NCBI GenBank assembly: GCA_016705325.1 | Contig: JADIYJ010000027.1 | Coordinates: 124,001 to 188,000 of the forward strand | DNA: 64,000 nt | Reading direction: 5' to 3' | From: Pseudomonadota bacterium | GTDB lineage: Bacteria; Pseudomonadota; Gammaproteobacteria; Steroidobacterales; Steroidobacteraceae | Shown here: piece by piece, positions 16,896 to 26,500 of the stretch | Layout of the letters: each line of letters starts with the position of its first letter | Position numbering within the stretch: position 1 is the first letter of the stretch | Translations under genes and position numbers: made by a program | Notes under the pieces: generated by a model | What the model was told of the DNA's origin: nothing | Seen by the model: the letters and a program-made list of their open reading frames with translations, nothing else | The model's database searches: none

Positions 16896-19800
16896 GTGCG
16901 CCGTCGTTACGCCATGTTCCTCGGACTGCTGCTGGCTCTGGCCGGCGGCCTCGCTCTGTTCCTGCACTGGTTGCTCTTTACGCAGCAGGGTCTGGAGTTC
17001 GCGCTCGCGCAGCTTGGCCGCTTGCCCACCCTCAAGATCGAGGTGCGCGGCGCGCGCGGCTCGATCGCGGGACCCTTGACGGCGGACAGCGTCACCGTCG
17101 AGCACGAAGCAGCGCACGTCGTTGCGCGCGGCCTGGCCTTGAATCCCGAACCGAGTGGCCTGATCGTTGGCCACCTCGGGGTCGAACGCCTGACGGTTTC
17201 GCGCCTGGAGGTGACGCTCAAGGAGCGGCCGCCGCAACCCGAGAAGCCGCCGTATTTCCTGCCGGCCGGCTTGCGCATCACGGCACCGGACTTCCGGCTC
17301 GGCAACATCGCACTGACCCTGAAGAGTGGCCAGCGCATCGAGGCACGCGCAGCCACAGGTTCACTCAGCTTGACGCGCTGGCGGCTCGACCTCGACCCCG
17401 TCGACGTGCGCGCACCGGACGGACGCATCAGCGGAAATCTCACACTGCGCGCCTCCGAGCCGCTCGGTCTGCGCACGGACTTGCGGGGGGAATGGCGGCT
17501 GCCAGACGACGCGTTCGAATATCGCTTCCGGGTCGTGACGCGAGGCAACCTTGACCGACTCGGTGCGGATATCTTTCTCGACGCGCCGGCGAAGCTGACG
17601 TTTGCGGGCACGTTGCTCGACCTGACGGAGCAAGCGCGTGCAAAGGGCACCTTCCGCATGACCGCGTTCGATGGCTCGCCCTGGGTACCCGCCGGGCGCT
17701 TGCCGCAATTGACGGGCACGATCACGCTCGCTGCGGGCCACGCGTCACTCGGGATCGACGGGACACTGACCTCGCCGGCACTGCCGAACCAGCAACTGCG
17801 CGTGCAGGGCGCGGGGCGATGGGAGGAACGCACGATTTCGCTCGCCAACCTGCAGGTGTGGCTGCCGCGCATGGGGCTCACCGTGACTTCGAGCGGCACG
17901 ATCGAACTGCCCGCTGCAGACGCGCCGGAAGGCACGCTGCCGCTGCTCGCCCTGAACGGCGACTGGTCGGCGCTGCAATGGCCCGTCGCACTCGACGGCG
18001 AACCCGTCGTGAAGAGCCCGCAGGGTGTGTACACGCTCGAAGGTTCGCTGCCGTACCGGTTCTCGACACGCGCCCAGGTGGAAGGCCCCGCCATTCCGTC
18101 GACCAGCTTCGAGGCGGCCGGCATCGTCAGCAAGACCGGCGTCGTGCTCGATCGCTTCGAGGGTTACGCGCTGCGCGGGCGGATCAACGGTCGCGGCGCA
18201 CTGTCCTGGTCGGGTAACCAGGCGTGGAATTTCGACGTCGACGCGCAGGCGCTGGCCGTCAGCGAATTGCGGCCGGGCGTCGACGGCCGCGTCAGCGCCA
18301 AGGGCAACATCGCAGGCGCAGGCCTCAGCGCGGCAGCGCCGTGGACGGCACGACTCGTGTCGCTGTCCGGCACGATGTTCGGCCGGCCGCTGACCGGGCG
18401 CGGTGAGATCGCGCACCGCAACGGCATGTTCGACCTGCGGGACGTACGCATTGCGAACGGCACCTCCTTCGTCGACCTCAACGGTCGCGTCGGCACCAAC
18501 GCCGTCGACCTGGACTGGAACGTCGACCTGCGTTCGCTGGCCGTCGTCCTGCCAGGCATGACCGGAACACTCGTCTCGCGCGGCTCGGCACGCGGAGCGC
18601 CCTTCCGTCCCGTCATTGCCGGTACCGCGCGCGTGCGGCATTTCGATTACGCCGGCGTGCAGGTTGCGAGCTTCGACGCCGAGGCTGACATCGACTCGAG
18701 CGACCAGCGTCGTTCGGCTGTCGCTTTCAGCGCCACGACCCTCGATGCGGCCGGACTCGCGTTCGACTTCGCGCGCGGCAGCCTCGAAGGCTTCGTCGGC
18801 GAGCACCGGATCACGCTCGACTTCGCCTCGCCGGGCGACCCCGAACACCGCATTGCCGAATTCCGCGGCGAATTCATCGCCGAAGGCGGCTACGACCTCG
18901 AGCGCAACCAGTGGGCCGGCGATCTGTCGCAGGCCGACATCCAGTTCAACGAGGGCAACGCGCGACTGATGCAGCCGGCGGCGCTCGTGCTCGGCCCGGC
19001 GCTGCAGCGCACGTCGCCGCTGTGCCTGCGCACGGACCAGGACTCGCGGCTGTGTGTCGAGGGCGAGCGTCATGCGCAACCCCAGTCGTGGCGCGTGCTC
19101 TACAGCGCCGAGGACTGGCCCTTGCAGCGTATCCTGCGATCGCTGCTCGGGTGGCGCGAGTTCGACGGCCGGCTGCAAGCGAGCGGCTGGGCGGAAAAGT
19201 CGCCGGGCAAGGAGTGGATCGGCGGTTCGACGCTGCTCGTGCACGAGCCGACCATCAACGTGCAGCGCAACAAGTTCCGCGTCGAGCGCATCCGGCTCGG
19301 CAGCAGCCGCTTCGACTTGCTGGCCGAACCCACGCAGATTCGTGCCAACCTCGACATCGACATCGACGAAACGACGAAAATCCAGGGCGCAGCGCTGGTA
19401 CAGCGGCGCGCGGGTGCACCGCTCGACTCGACACTGAGCGGACGCATCACGGGGACATCCGAAGCGATCAAGGTCCTGCCGCTGCTGGTGCCGGAGATCG
19501 ATCGGGCGGCCGGCCGGCTCGAAGGCAACGTCGTGCTGGGCGGGACGGTCGGCCAGCCGACGTTCAATGGCGACTTCCAGGTACGCGACGGCACGCTGGA
19601 ACTCTATCGAACCAACCTGAAGATTTCGGCGCTGCAGGCCGATGGCTCGTTCGACGGCGATGCGCTCAAGTTCGATGCGCAGGGCGAGACCGCCAAGGGC
19701 AAGCTGACGATCGATGGCAAATTCACCTGGCCCGACGGCGTCATGACCGGCTCCATGCGTTTGCGCGGCGAACGGTTGCTGGTGGCTGACACGCCGGAGC

Positions 19801-20696
19801 TGCGGGTCATCGCCTCACCCGACATCGTGCTGCGCGCGGGTGCGAACGGCTTCGAGGTCGAAGGGGAGGTGGCGATTCCGAACGCCCGGATCTCGCCGCG
19901 CGAGATTACGACCACGATCAGCACGTCACCTGACGAGCGCATCGTCGGCCTCGCGGACGTCGAGGACACGGAGCCGTCGTCGGCCGACCGGGTCACGAGC
20001 CGGATCAAGGTCGTGCTCGGTGATGCCGTGCGGGTAGATGCCTACGGGCTGAAGGCCCGCCTGGAGGGCAGCGTAACGGTATCGACGGTGCCGGACGACG
20101 TGCCGCGCGGCAACGGTGTCATCCGCGTCGTCGAGGGTCAGTACCGGGCGTTCGGTCAGGACGTTCGCATCACGAGGGGCACGCTGACGTTCAATGACTC
20201 GCCGCTCAACGAGCCGGTGCTCGACATCGTGGCCGAGCGCAGAATCAAGGACGCGGACATCACGGTGGCGGTCAACGTGCGCGGAACGATCGCACAACCC
20301 TTCGTCACGATCACCTCGCAGCCGTCGATGTCGAGCAACGAGGCCTTGTCGTACCTGCTGACGGGGCGTTCGATCGATACGCTGCAGTCCGGTGAAGCCG
20401 CGAACATCAACCAGGCGGCGGAGAGTCTCGCAGTGAGCGGCGGCGGGCTGTTGCTGGGTGGCCTCGGCACGCGCCTCGGCCTGGACGAAGTGTCCGTCGA
20501 ACGGACGGGCGAAGACGACACGTCGGTGGTGCTGGGCAAGGCGCTATCACCGGACCTGTACGTGAGCTATGGCATCTCGATCGCCGAGGCGATCAATACC
20601 ATCAAGCTCAGGTACACCCTGAACCAACGCTGGTCGCTGAAGGCCGAGGCGGGCATCGAGCAGAGTGCGGACATCGAGTATCGGATCGAGCGGTAG
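16896..20696 (+). CDS. tamB: Translocation and assembly module inner membrane component TamB
   Basis: The 1266-residue product has one N-terminal membrane anchor ('FLGLLLALAGGLALFLHWLL'), then a very long repetitive beta-rich region forming a periplasm-spanning hydrophobic groove, and a C-terminal DUF490 domain (about 930-1266: 'GNGVIRVVEGQYRAFGQDVR', 'LNEPVLDIVAERRI', 'SYLLTGRSID'). TamB bridges the membranes and conducts phospholipids. Its length is normal for the family. The GTG start at 16896 lies one base after the tamA stop. A strong structured repeat begins 31 bases after its stop and may act as 3' end signal. Confidence 0.94.
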   Translation: MRRRYAMFLGLLLALAGGLALFLHWLLFTQQGLEFALAQLGRLPTLKIEVRGARGSIAGPLTADSVTVEHEAAHVVARGLALNPEPSGLIVGHLGVERLTVSRLEVTLKERPPQPEKPPYFLPAGLRITAPDFRLGNIALTLKSGQRIEARAATGSLSLTRWRLDLDPVDVRAPDGRISGNLTLRASEPLGLRTDLRGEWRLPDDAFEYRFRVVTRGNLDRLGADIFLDAPAKLTFAGTLLDLTEQARAKGTFRMTAFDGSPWVPAGRLPQLTGTITLAAGHASLGIDGTLTSPALPNQQLRVQGAGRWEERTISLANLQVWLPRMGLTVTSSGTIELPAADAPEGTLPLLALNGDWSALQWPVALDGEPVVKSPQGVYTLEGSLPYRFSTRAQVEGPAIPSTSFEAAGIVSKTGVVLDRFEGYALRGRINGRGALSWSGNQAWNFDVDAQALAVSELRPGVDGRVSAKGNIAGAGLSAAAPWTARLVSLSGTMFGRPLTGRGEIAHRNGMFDLRDVRIANGTSFVDLNGRVGTNAVDLDWNVDLRSLAVVLPGMTGTLVSRGSARGAPFRPVIAGTARVRHFDYAGVQVASFDAEADIDSSDQRRSAVAFSATTLDAAGLAFDFARGSLEGFVGEHRITLDFASPGDPEHRIAEFRGEFIAEGGYDLERNQWAGDLSQADIQFNEGNARLMQPAALVLGPALQRTSPLCLRTDQDSRLCVEGERHAQPQSWRVLYSAEDWPLQRILRSLLGWREFDGRLQASGWAEKSPGKEWIGGSTLLVHEPTINVQRNKFRVERIRLGSSRFDLLAEPTQIRANLDIDIDETTKIQGAALVQRRAGAPLDSTLSGRITGTSEAIKVLPLLVPEIDRAAGRLEGNVVLGGTVGQPTFNGDFQVRDGTLELYRTNLKISALQADGSFDGDALKFDAQGETAKGKLTIDGKFTWPDGVMTGSMRLRGERLLVADTPELRVIASPDIVLRAGANGFEVEGEVAIPNARISPREITTTISTSPDERIVGLADVEDTEPSSADRVTSRIKVVLGDAVRVDAYGLKARLEGSVTVSTVPDDVPRGNGVIRVVEGQYRAFGQDVRITRGTLTFNDSPLNEPVLDIVAERRIKDADITVAVNVRGTIAQPFVTITSQPSMSSNEALSYLLTGRSIDTLQSGEAANINQAAESLAVSGGGLLLGGLGTRLGLDEVSVERTGEDDTSVVLGKALSPDLYVSYGISIAEAINTIKLRYTLNQRWSLKAEAGIEQSADIEYRIER

Positions 20697-20727
20697 CCCT
20701 GTTCGCTGTTGAGTCGCTGGTTGCAGG

Positions 20728-20801
20728 GCGGTCGATCCGGCGCCTTTCCCCGAGCTTGGAAAGGCAGACACGCGCTCCGGGAAAGGCGCCGGATCGACCG
20801 C
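20728..20801 (+). repeat. Structured hairpin repeat, copy 1, in the tamB 3' region
   Basis: Arms 20728-20755 and 20774-20801 are 28 bases each with a single mismatch (20751 against 20778). The 26 bases 20752-20777 (starting GAGCTTGGAAAGG, ending ACACGCGCTC) recur identically, on the other strand, at 34647-34672. The element begins 31 bases after the tamB stop. It could act as a terminator, an mRNA-end stabiliser or a REP-type element. Confidence 0.85.
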
Positions 20802-21019
20802 TTGCCACGCGGCGCCTGAGCGAGTCACGGGCGGCTTTCGAAGTTCTTGCGGATCACCCGCTGCTGGGTCGAGTAGCGGAAGATGGTCGGCGCGAACTCG
20901 TGCTGTCTCGTGGCAAGTATGGCTACATCGCGAAGTGCCGTTGGTTGCCAGCTGAGAACGTCGTGTTGATCCTGGCCGTCAGGCATCAGCGCGAGGCGGG
21001 ATACACCGAAGACCAGTAG
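20802..21019 (+). pseudogene. RelE/ParE family toxin, N-terminus missing
   Basis: The segment encodes 'VLADHPLLGRVAEDGRRELV', 'LSRGKYGYIAKCRW' and 'VLILAVRHQREAGY', which is the C-terminal half of ParE toxins (the 'RxLxxxGYxxxYR ... AVxHxREA' pattern). The expected N-terminal 40 or so residues are absent; the structured repeat stands there instead. No antitoxin gene is visible next to it. A start exists inside the repeat (20756), but a protein made from it would lack half of the toxin fold. Best read as a remnant. Confidence 0.7.
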
Positions 21020-21339
21020 TGGTGTTGCTTCGGAGCGCCTGCCAGCGACGGGCGGCCTCGGGTCGGCTTTCCCCCAGCAGCGTCCGCTCAACGGAGGGTG
21101 ACCCGGGCGTTGCGAGGGACTGCCGGACTGCGAACACGTCGAAGCCAGTGGAGTCGGCCAGGAACGGCCCACGCTGACGATCGGGGCTCCCGCCCTGGTG
21201 GCATCAGACAGGCTCTGAGCCGCTACCTTTGCTGTACCGGCGCGGAACCAGCGTTCCCACAAGCGCGGAATTTATCTATTCTCCACCTACGACACGCAGC
21301 CGACGGCGCGAATCGTTTGCGACGCTTACCGACCGGGGG
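21020..21339. other. Intergenic stretch without recognisable gene
   Basis: No frame with family character was seen on either strand. The last 20 bases contain a GGGGGA ribosome site for the following small membrane protein gene. Nothing else was recognised. Confidence 0.5.
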
Positions 21340-21693
21340 ATGAGCATGAGTACCACTTTTCTTTCACCTGACACGCACGGTCATACGCCTCTCTGGCGGG
21401 TGTTCTGGATCTACGGCGTCCTGTTGAGCCATCTGTATTTCGCCATTATTCTCTACCTGTTCGGGCGGGTCGGAACACCAATGATCGCGCTACTGCTCGG
21501 GGGCTTCGTCGCCTATACGGCCGTGATCACACGCAGTGTCTGGATCAACGCCTACAACACCGAAAGCAGGGTTCTCGGCGAGATCGCACGGTTCCTGACG
21601 GTGGCTTGGGCACTGAATTCGGTGCTGGTGAGCGGCTTCCTCGTCCTCAGCCACTTTGGTTCGCCCGAGCCGCGGCTACCCCTGCCGTTCTGA
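21340..21693 (+). CDS. Small membrane protein of unknown function
   Basis: The 117-residue product (starting MSMSTTF at 21340, or MSTTF at 21346) has three hydrophobic segments: 'VFWIYGVLLSHLYFAIILYL', 'MIALLLGGFVAYTAVITRSV' and 'FLTVAWALNSVLVSGFLVLS'. No family is recognised with certainty. It lies alone upstream of the nar locus on the same strand, so a link to membrane energetics is possible but not shown. Confidence 0.6.
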   Translation: MSMSTTFLSPDTHGHTPLWRVFWIYGVLLSHLYFAIILYLFGRVGTPMIALLLGGFVAYTAVITRSVWINAYNTESRVLGEIARFLTVAWALNSVLVSGFLVLSHFGSPEPRLPLPF

Positions 21694-22062
21694 CACACGC
21701 GAGGCCGCGCCAGGTCGGATCACGCCCGGGCGCAGGTCGTGAACACCCACGTCGGACGCCCGCGGAGGAAGGCGGGAACCACGACGAAGTGCCTGTCGCC
21801 AATGACGTCGGTTCGATTCGCCTCACGCACTTCAACCCGTCGCCGCGATTCGATCAAGTCCAAGGCGACACCCGCTGGTGTGCAGCATGATTGAGCCGTC
21901 GAGGAACGGCTGACTGCCACCCCGGGTCACTCCGAGTCCTCCGTTCTGGCTCCTGCGTGGGATACGAACGCTGGACCGCTGCCCGGACCGGACGCTGATC
22001 CAGCCCGGCCACCGATGGCAGTCCGCTCGTACGGAGGATGAGAGGTGCGCGGATTTCGCGTA
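21694..22062. other. Intergenic stretch upstream of the nar locus
   Basis: No coding frame with family character was seen. It leads into the FNR box at 22063-22076 and probably holds the rest of the nar control region; no NarL heptamers could be placed with confidence. Confidence 0.45.
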
Positions 22063-22076
22063 TTGAAGCAGATCAA
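22063..22076. promoter_or_regulatory. FNR-type box upstream of narK1
   Basis: TTGAAGCAGATCAA has both perfect half-sites TTGA-N6-TCAA of the FNR/ANR consensus. Its centre is about 69 bases upstream of the narK1 start. FNR-family control matches the anaerobic function of the downstream genes. Confidence 0.75.
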
Positions 22077-22138
22077 TGAGTCCGGGAGCCTACGGTCCGT
22101 AACCTGCGATCACCCCACCAGGACGCCGGAGCGGATCC

Positions 22139-23544
22139 ATGGGCTCAGAGAAAAAGGCAACGCAGCAGACCGCGCGGGCAGTCATCCAGGACTGGCGGCC
22201 CGAGGATCCTGAGTTCTGGAACGAGGTCGGCCAGCGGGTCGCCAATCGCAACCTGGCGATTTCCGTCCCGGCCCTGTTGCTGGCGTTCGCGGTCTGGATG
22301 ATGTTTTCGGCGGTTACGGTGAACCTGCCCAAGGTCGGGTTCACCTTCACCACCGACGAACTCTTCTGGCTCGCGGCACTGCCCGGCCTGTCCGGCGCCT
22401 CGCTGCGCATCTTCTACAGCTTCATGATCCCGATCTTCGGGGGCGCCGCTGGACTGCGGTCTCCACGGCCTCTCTGATGATTCCGGCCGTGTGGCTCGGG
22501 ATCGCCGTGCAGGACCCGGGCACGCCTTACTGGCACTTCGTCGCCATCGCGATGCTGTGCGGCTTCGGCGGCGGCAACTTCGCCTCGTCGATGTCGAACA
22601 TCTCGTTCTTCTTCCCCAGGGCCAAGCAGGGCTATGCCCTCGGTATGAACGCCGGCCTCGGCAACCTCGGCGTCTCGGTCACGCAGTTCGTGATACCGCT
22701 GGTCATCTCGATGGCGGTGTTCGGCGCCATCGCCGGCGGTCCGCAGACAACGGCAGACGGAAAGACCTTGTACCTGCAGAATGCCGGCTTCATCTGGTTG
22801 CCTTTCCTGCTGGTCTGCACCATCGCTGCCTGGTTTGGGATGAACGACCTGATGGCGGCACGGTCCTCGTTCGCCGAACAGGCCGTGATCTTCCGGCGCA
22901 AACACAACTGGCTGATGTGCTGGCTGTACATCGGCACGTTCGGCAGCTTCATCGGCTACTCGGCCGGGTTTCCGATGCTGATAAAGACACAGTTCCCGGA
23001 GATCAACGCCTTGTCCTACGCGTTCCTCGGGCCGCTGGTCGGGGCAATCTCGAGACCGCTGGGTGGGTGGGTGTCGGACAAGGTTGGCGGTGCATTGCTC
23101 ACGTTCTGGGTGTTCGTGCTGATGATCGGTGCCGTTTTCGGCGTGCTGTACTTCCTGCCGAGCGGAGCATCCGGTGGCAACTTCCAGGGATTCATGGCGT
23201 TGTTCATGCTGCTGTTCGTGCTCACGGGCATCGGCAACGCGAGCACCTTCCGCATGATCCCGATCATCTTCCGCAACGCCCATGAACAGGCCGCCGCAGG
23301 CCGGGACGATGCGTCCAGGGCGGCCGCGATCCGGCAGGCCGGTATCGAATCGGCAGCGGTGATCGGCTTCTCGTCCGCGATCGGCGCGTACGGCGGCTTC
23401 TTCGTGCCGAAGAGCTACGGCACGTCCATCGCGCTGACCGGCGGGCCGGAGGCGGCCCTGTACGGGTTCGTCGGCTTCTACGTCACCTGTGTCGTCACCA
23501 CCTGGTGGTGGTACTTCCGTCGCGGCGCCGAGGCGCCGTGCTGA
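22139..23544 (+). pseudogene. narK: Nitrate/nitrite transporter NarK, first copy, with one frameshift
   Basis: The 5' frame (112 residues, from ATG 22139) and the 3' frame (ending 23544) together give a full NarK-type MFS transporter. The first part has 'MMFSAVTVNLPKVGF' and 'ALPGLSGASLRIFYSFMIPI'. The second has 'GFGGGNFASSMSNISFFFP', the nitrate-signature loop 'ALGMNAGLGNLGVS' and 'GPLVGAISRPLGGWVSD'. The frame changes between 22438 and 22448: the text reads GGGGGCGCCGCTGG where one extra C would restore FGG-RR-WTAVSTASLMIP. A single-base deletion in a GC run can be real or an assembly error. It heads the nar locus behind an FNR box. Confidence 0.85.
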
Positions 23545-23563
23545 GCGCGGAGCGGAGTCATCC

Positions 23564-26500
23564 ATGAGCTACTTCCTCGACCGACTCAATTTTCTCAAGC
23601 CAGCCGGCGAGCCCTTTGCCGATGGTCACGGCGTGGCCAAGGCCCAGGATCGCAGCTGGGAGGACGGCTATCGCCAGCGCTGGCAGTACGACAAGATCGT
23701 GCGCTCGACGCACGGCGTGAACTGCACGGGTTCCTGCAGCTGGAAGGTCTACGTCAAGAACGGCCTGGTCACCTGGGAAACGCAGCAGACCGATTACCCG
23801 CGCACCCGGCCGGACCTGCCGAATCACGAGCCACGGGGCTGCCCGCGCGGCGCGAGTTACTCCTGGTACCTCTACAGCGCCAATCGCGTGAAGTACCCGC
23901 TGATGCGCAGCGCGTTGCTGCGGCTGTGGCGGGAGGCTCGCAAGACGCTCGCGCCCGTGGATGCCTGGGCCAGCATCGTCGAGGACCCTGCCAAGGCGAC
24001 GAGCTATAAATCGAAGCGCGGCATGGGCGGCTTCGTGCGGGTGACGTGGGACGAGGCCAACGAGCTGATCGCGGCCTCGAACCTCTACACGGTGCGCAGG
24101 CACGGGCCTGACCGGGTGATCGGGTTCTCGCCGATCCCGGCGATGTCGATGGTGTCGTACGCCGCCGGTGCGCGCTACCTGTCGCTGCTCGGCGGCGCGT
24201 GCCTGAGTTTCTACGACTGGTACTGCGACCTGCCGCCCGCCAGTCCGCAGGTCTGGGGCGAACAGACCGACGTGCCCGAGTCGGCCGACTGGTACAACTC
24301 CAGGTACATCATCTGCTGGGGTTCCAACGTCCCGCAGACCCGCACGCCGGACGCGCACTTTCTCACCGAGGCGCGTTACAACGGCACCAAGACCGTGGCG
24401 ATCACTCCGGACTACGCGGAGGTGGCCAAGCTCTGCGACGTCTGGGTGCATCCCAAGCAGGGCACGGACGCGGCACTGGCCTTCGCGCTCGGCCACGTCG
24501 TGCTGCGCGAATTCCATCTGCAGCAGCCATCTGCGTACTTCCGCAACTATTGCCGGCAGTATTCCGACATGCCGCTGCTCGTGCGCCTCGACCGGCGCGA
24601 CGACGGCAGCCTGGTGGCCGGCCGGTTCCTGCGGGCCGCGGACCTGAGCGACGCGCTCGGCGAGACCAACAACCCGGACTGGAAGACCGTCGCTTTCGAC
24701 GAAACGAGCGGTGCGATCGTTGCGCCCAATGGTGCCGTCGGCTTCCGTTGGGGTGAGCAGGGCAAGTGGAACATCGAGGAGCGTGAAAGTGGCGGACGGG
24801 ACACGCGGCTGCGCCTGAGCCTGGAGGGTGCAGGTTGCGATTTCGCGGACGTCAGCTTCCCGTATTTCGGCGGCATCGAGCACGAGCAGTGGGCGTCGGT
24901 GAAGCTCGAGGACGTGCTCGTCAAGCGAATCCCCGCACGTCGCCTGCGTCTCGCGAACGGCGAGGAATGCCACGTCGCGACGGTGTACGACCTGCTGCTG
25001 GCGCAATATGGACTCGATCGCGGCTTCGGCGGCGGTTACGTCGCGGCCGACTACAACGCGATGGTGCCCGGCACTCCGGCCTGGGCGGAGGCGATCACCG
25101 GCGTGCCGCGTGCGCAGATTGTGGAGCTGGCGCGCGAGTTCGCCCGCACTGCGGACAAGACGCGCGGCCGCTCGATGATCATCGTCGGCGCCGCCATGAA
25201 TCACTGGTACCACAACGACATGAACTACCGCGGGTTGATCAACCTGCTGGTCATGTGCGGCTGTGTCGGCCAGACGGGTGGCGGCTGGGCCCATTACGTC
25301 GGCCAGGAGAAATTGCGCCCGCAGTCGGGCTGGCTGCCGCTGGCCTTCGGGCTCGACTGGAGCCGGCCGCCGCGGCAGATGAACGGCACCAGCTTCTGGT
25401 ACTTCAATTCCGACCAGTGGCGCTACGAGAAGCTCGGCGTCGAGGAAATCCTCTCGCCGCTCGCCGATCCGAAGAAGTACTCCGGCAGCCTCGTGGACTT
25501 CAACCTGCGCGCCGTGCGCATGGGGTGGCTGCCGAGCGCGCCACAGCTCGACACGAACCCGCTCCAGCTGGTGCGCGAGGCCGAGCAGGCCGGCATCGCA
25601 CCGGTCGATTACGCCGTAGCGAAGTTCAAGGACGGCAGCCTGGACTTCGCCTTCGCCGATCCGGACGCGCCGCAGAACTACCCGCGCAACCTGTTCATCT
25701 GGCGCTCCAACCTGCTCGGCAGCTCGGGCAAGGGCCACGAGTACATGCTCAGGCACCTGCTCGGTACGCGGCACGGCCTGCAGGGCAAGGACCTGGGTGA
25801 ACGCGGTGCCGCGCGGCCGGAGGAGGTCAAGTGGCGCGACGAGGCGCCCGAGGGCAAGCTCGACCTGCTGGTGACGCTCGACTTCCGCATGTGCACGACG
25901 GCGCTGTATTCGGACGTCGTCCTGCCCACCGCCACCTGGTACGAGAAGAACGACCTTAACACCTCCGACATGCATCCGTTCATCCACCCGCTGTCGAAGG
26001 CGGTGGATCCCGCCTGGGAGGCACGCAGCGACTGGGACATCTTCAAGGGCATCGCGCGGACGGTGAGCGAGCTGTCCCGCGGCGTGCTCGGTGTCGAGAA
26101 GGACCTGGTGCTGGTCCCGACGCTGCACGACAGCCCGGGCGAACTCGCCATGCCGGAAGTGCGCGACTGGAAGCGCGGCGAATGCGAGCCCGTGCCCGGC
26201 AAGACCATGCCGGCGATGGTGGTGGTCGAACGCGACTATCCGAACCTGTACAAGAAGTTCACGTCGCTCGGGCCGTTGCTCGACAAGCTCGGCAACTGGG
26301 GCAAGGGGCTGGTCTGGGATACCAAGGACGAGATCGAGTTCCTCGGTGACCTGAACCACCGCGTCACCGAGCCGGGAGTCAGCGCGGGCCGGCCGCGCAT
26401 CGAGACGGCCATCGACGCCGCCGAGGCGATCCTGCACCTCGCGCCCGAGACCAACGGCCACGTCGCGGTCAAGGCCTGGGAAGCGCTTGGTCGGTTCACC

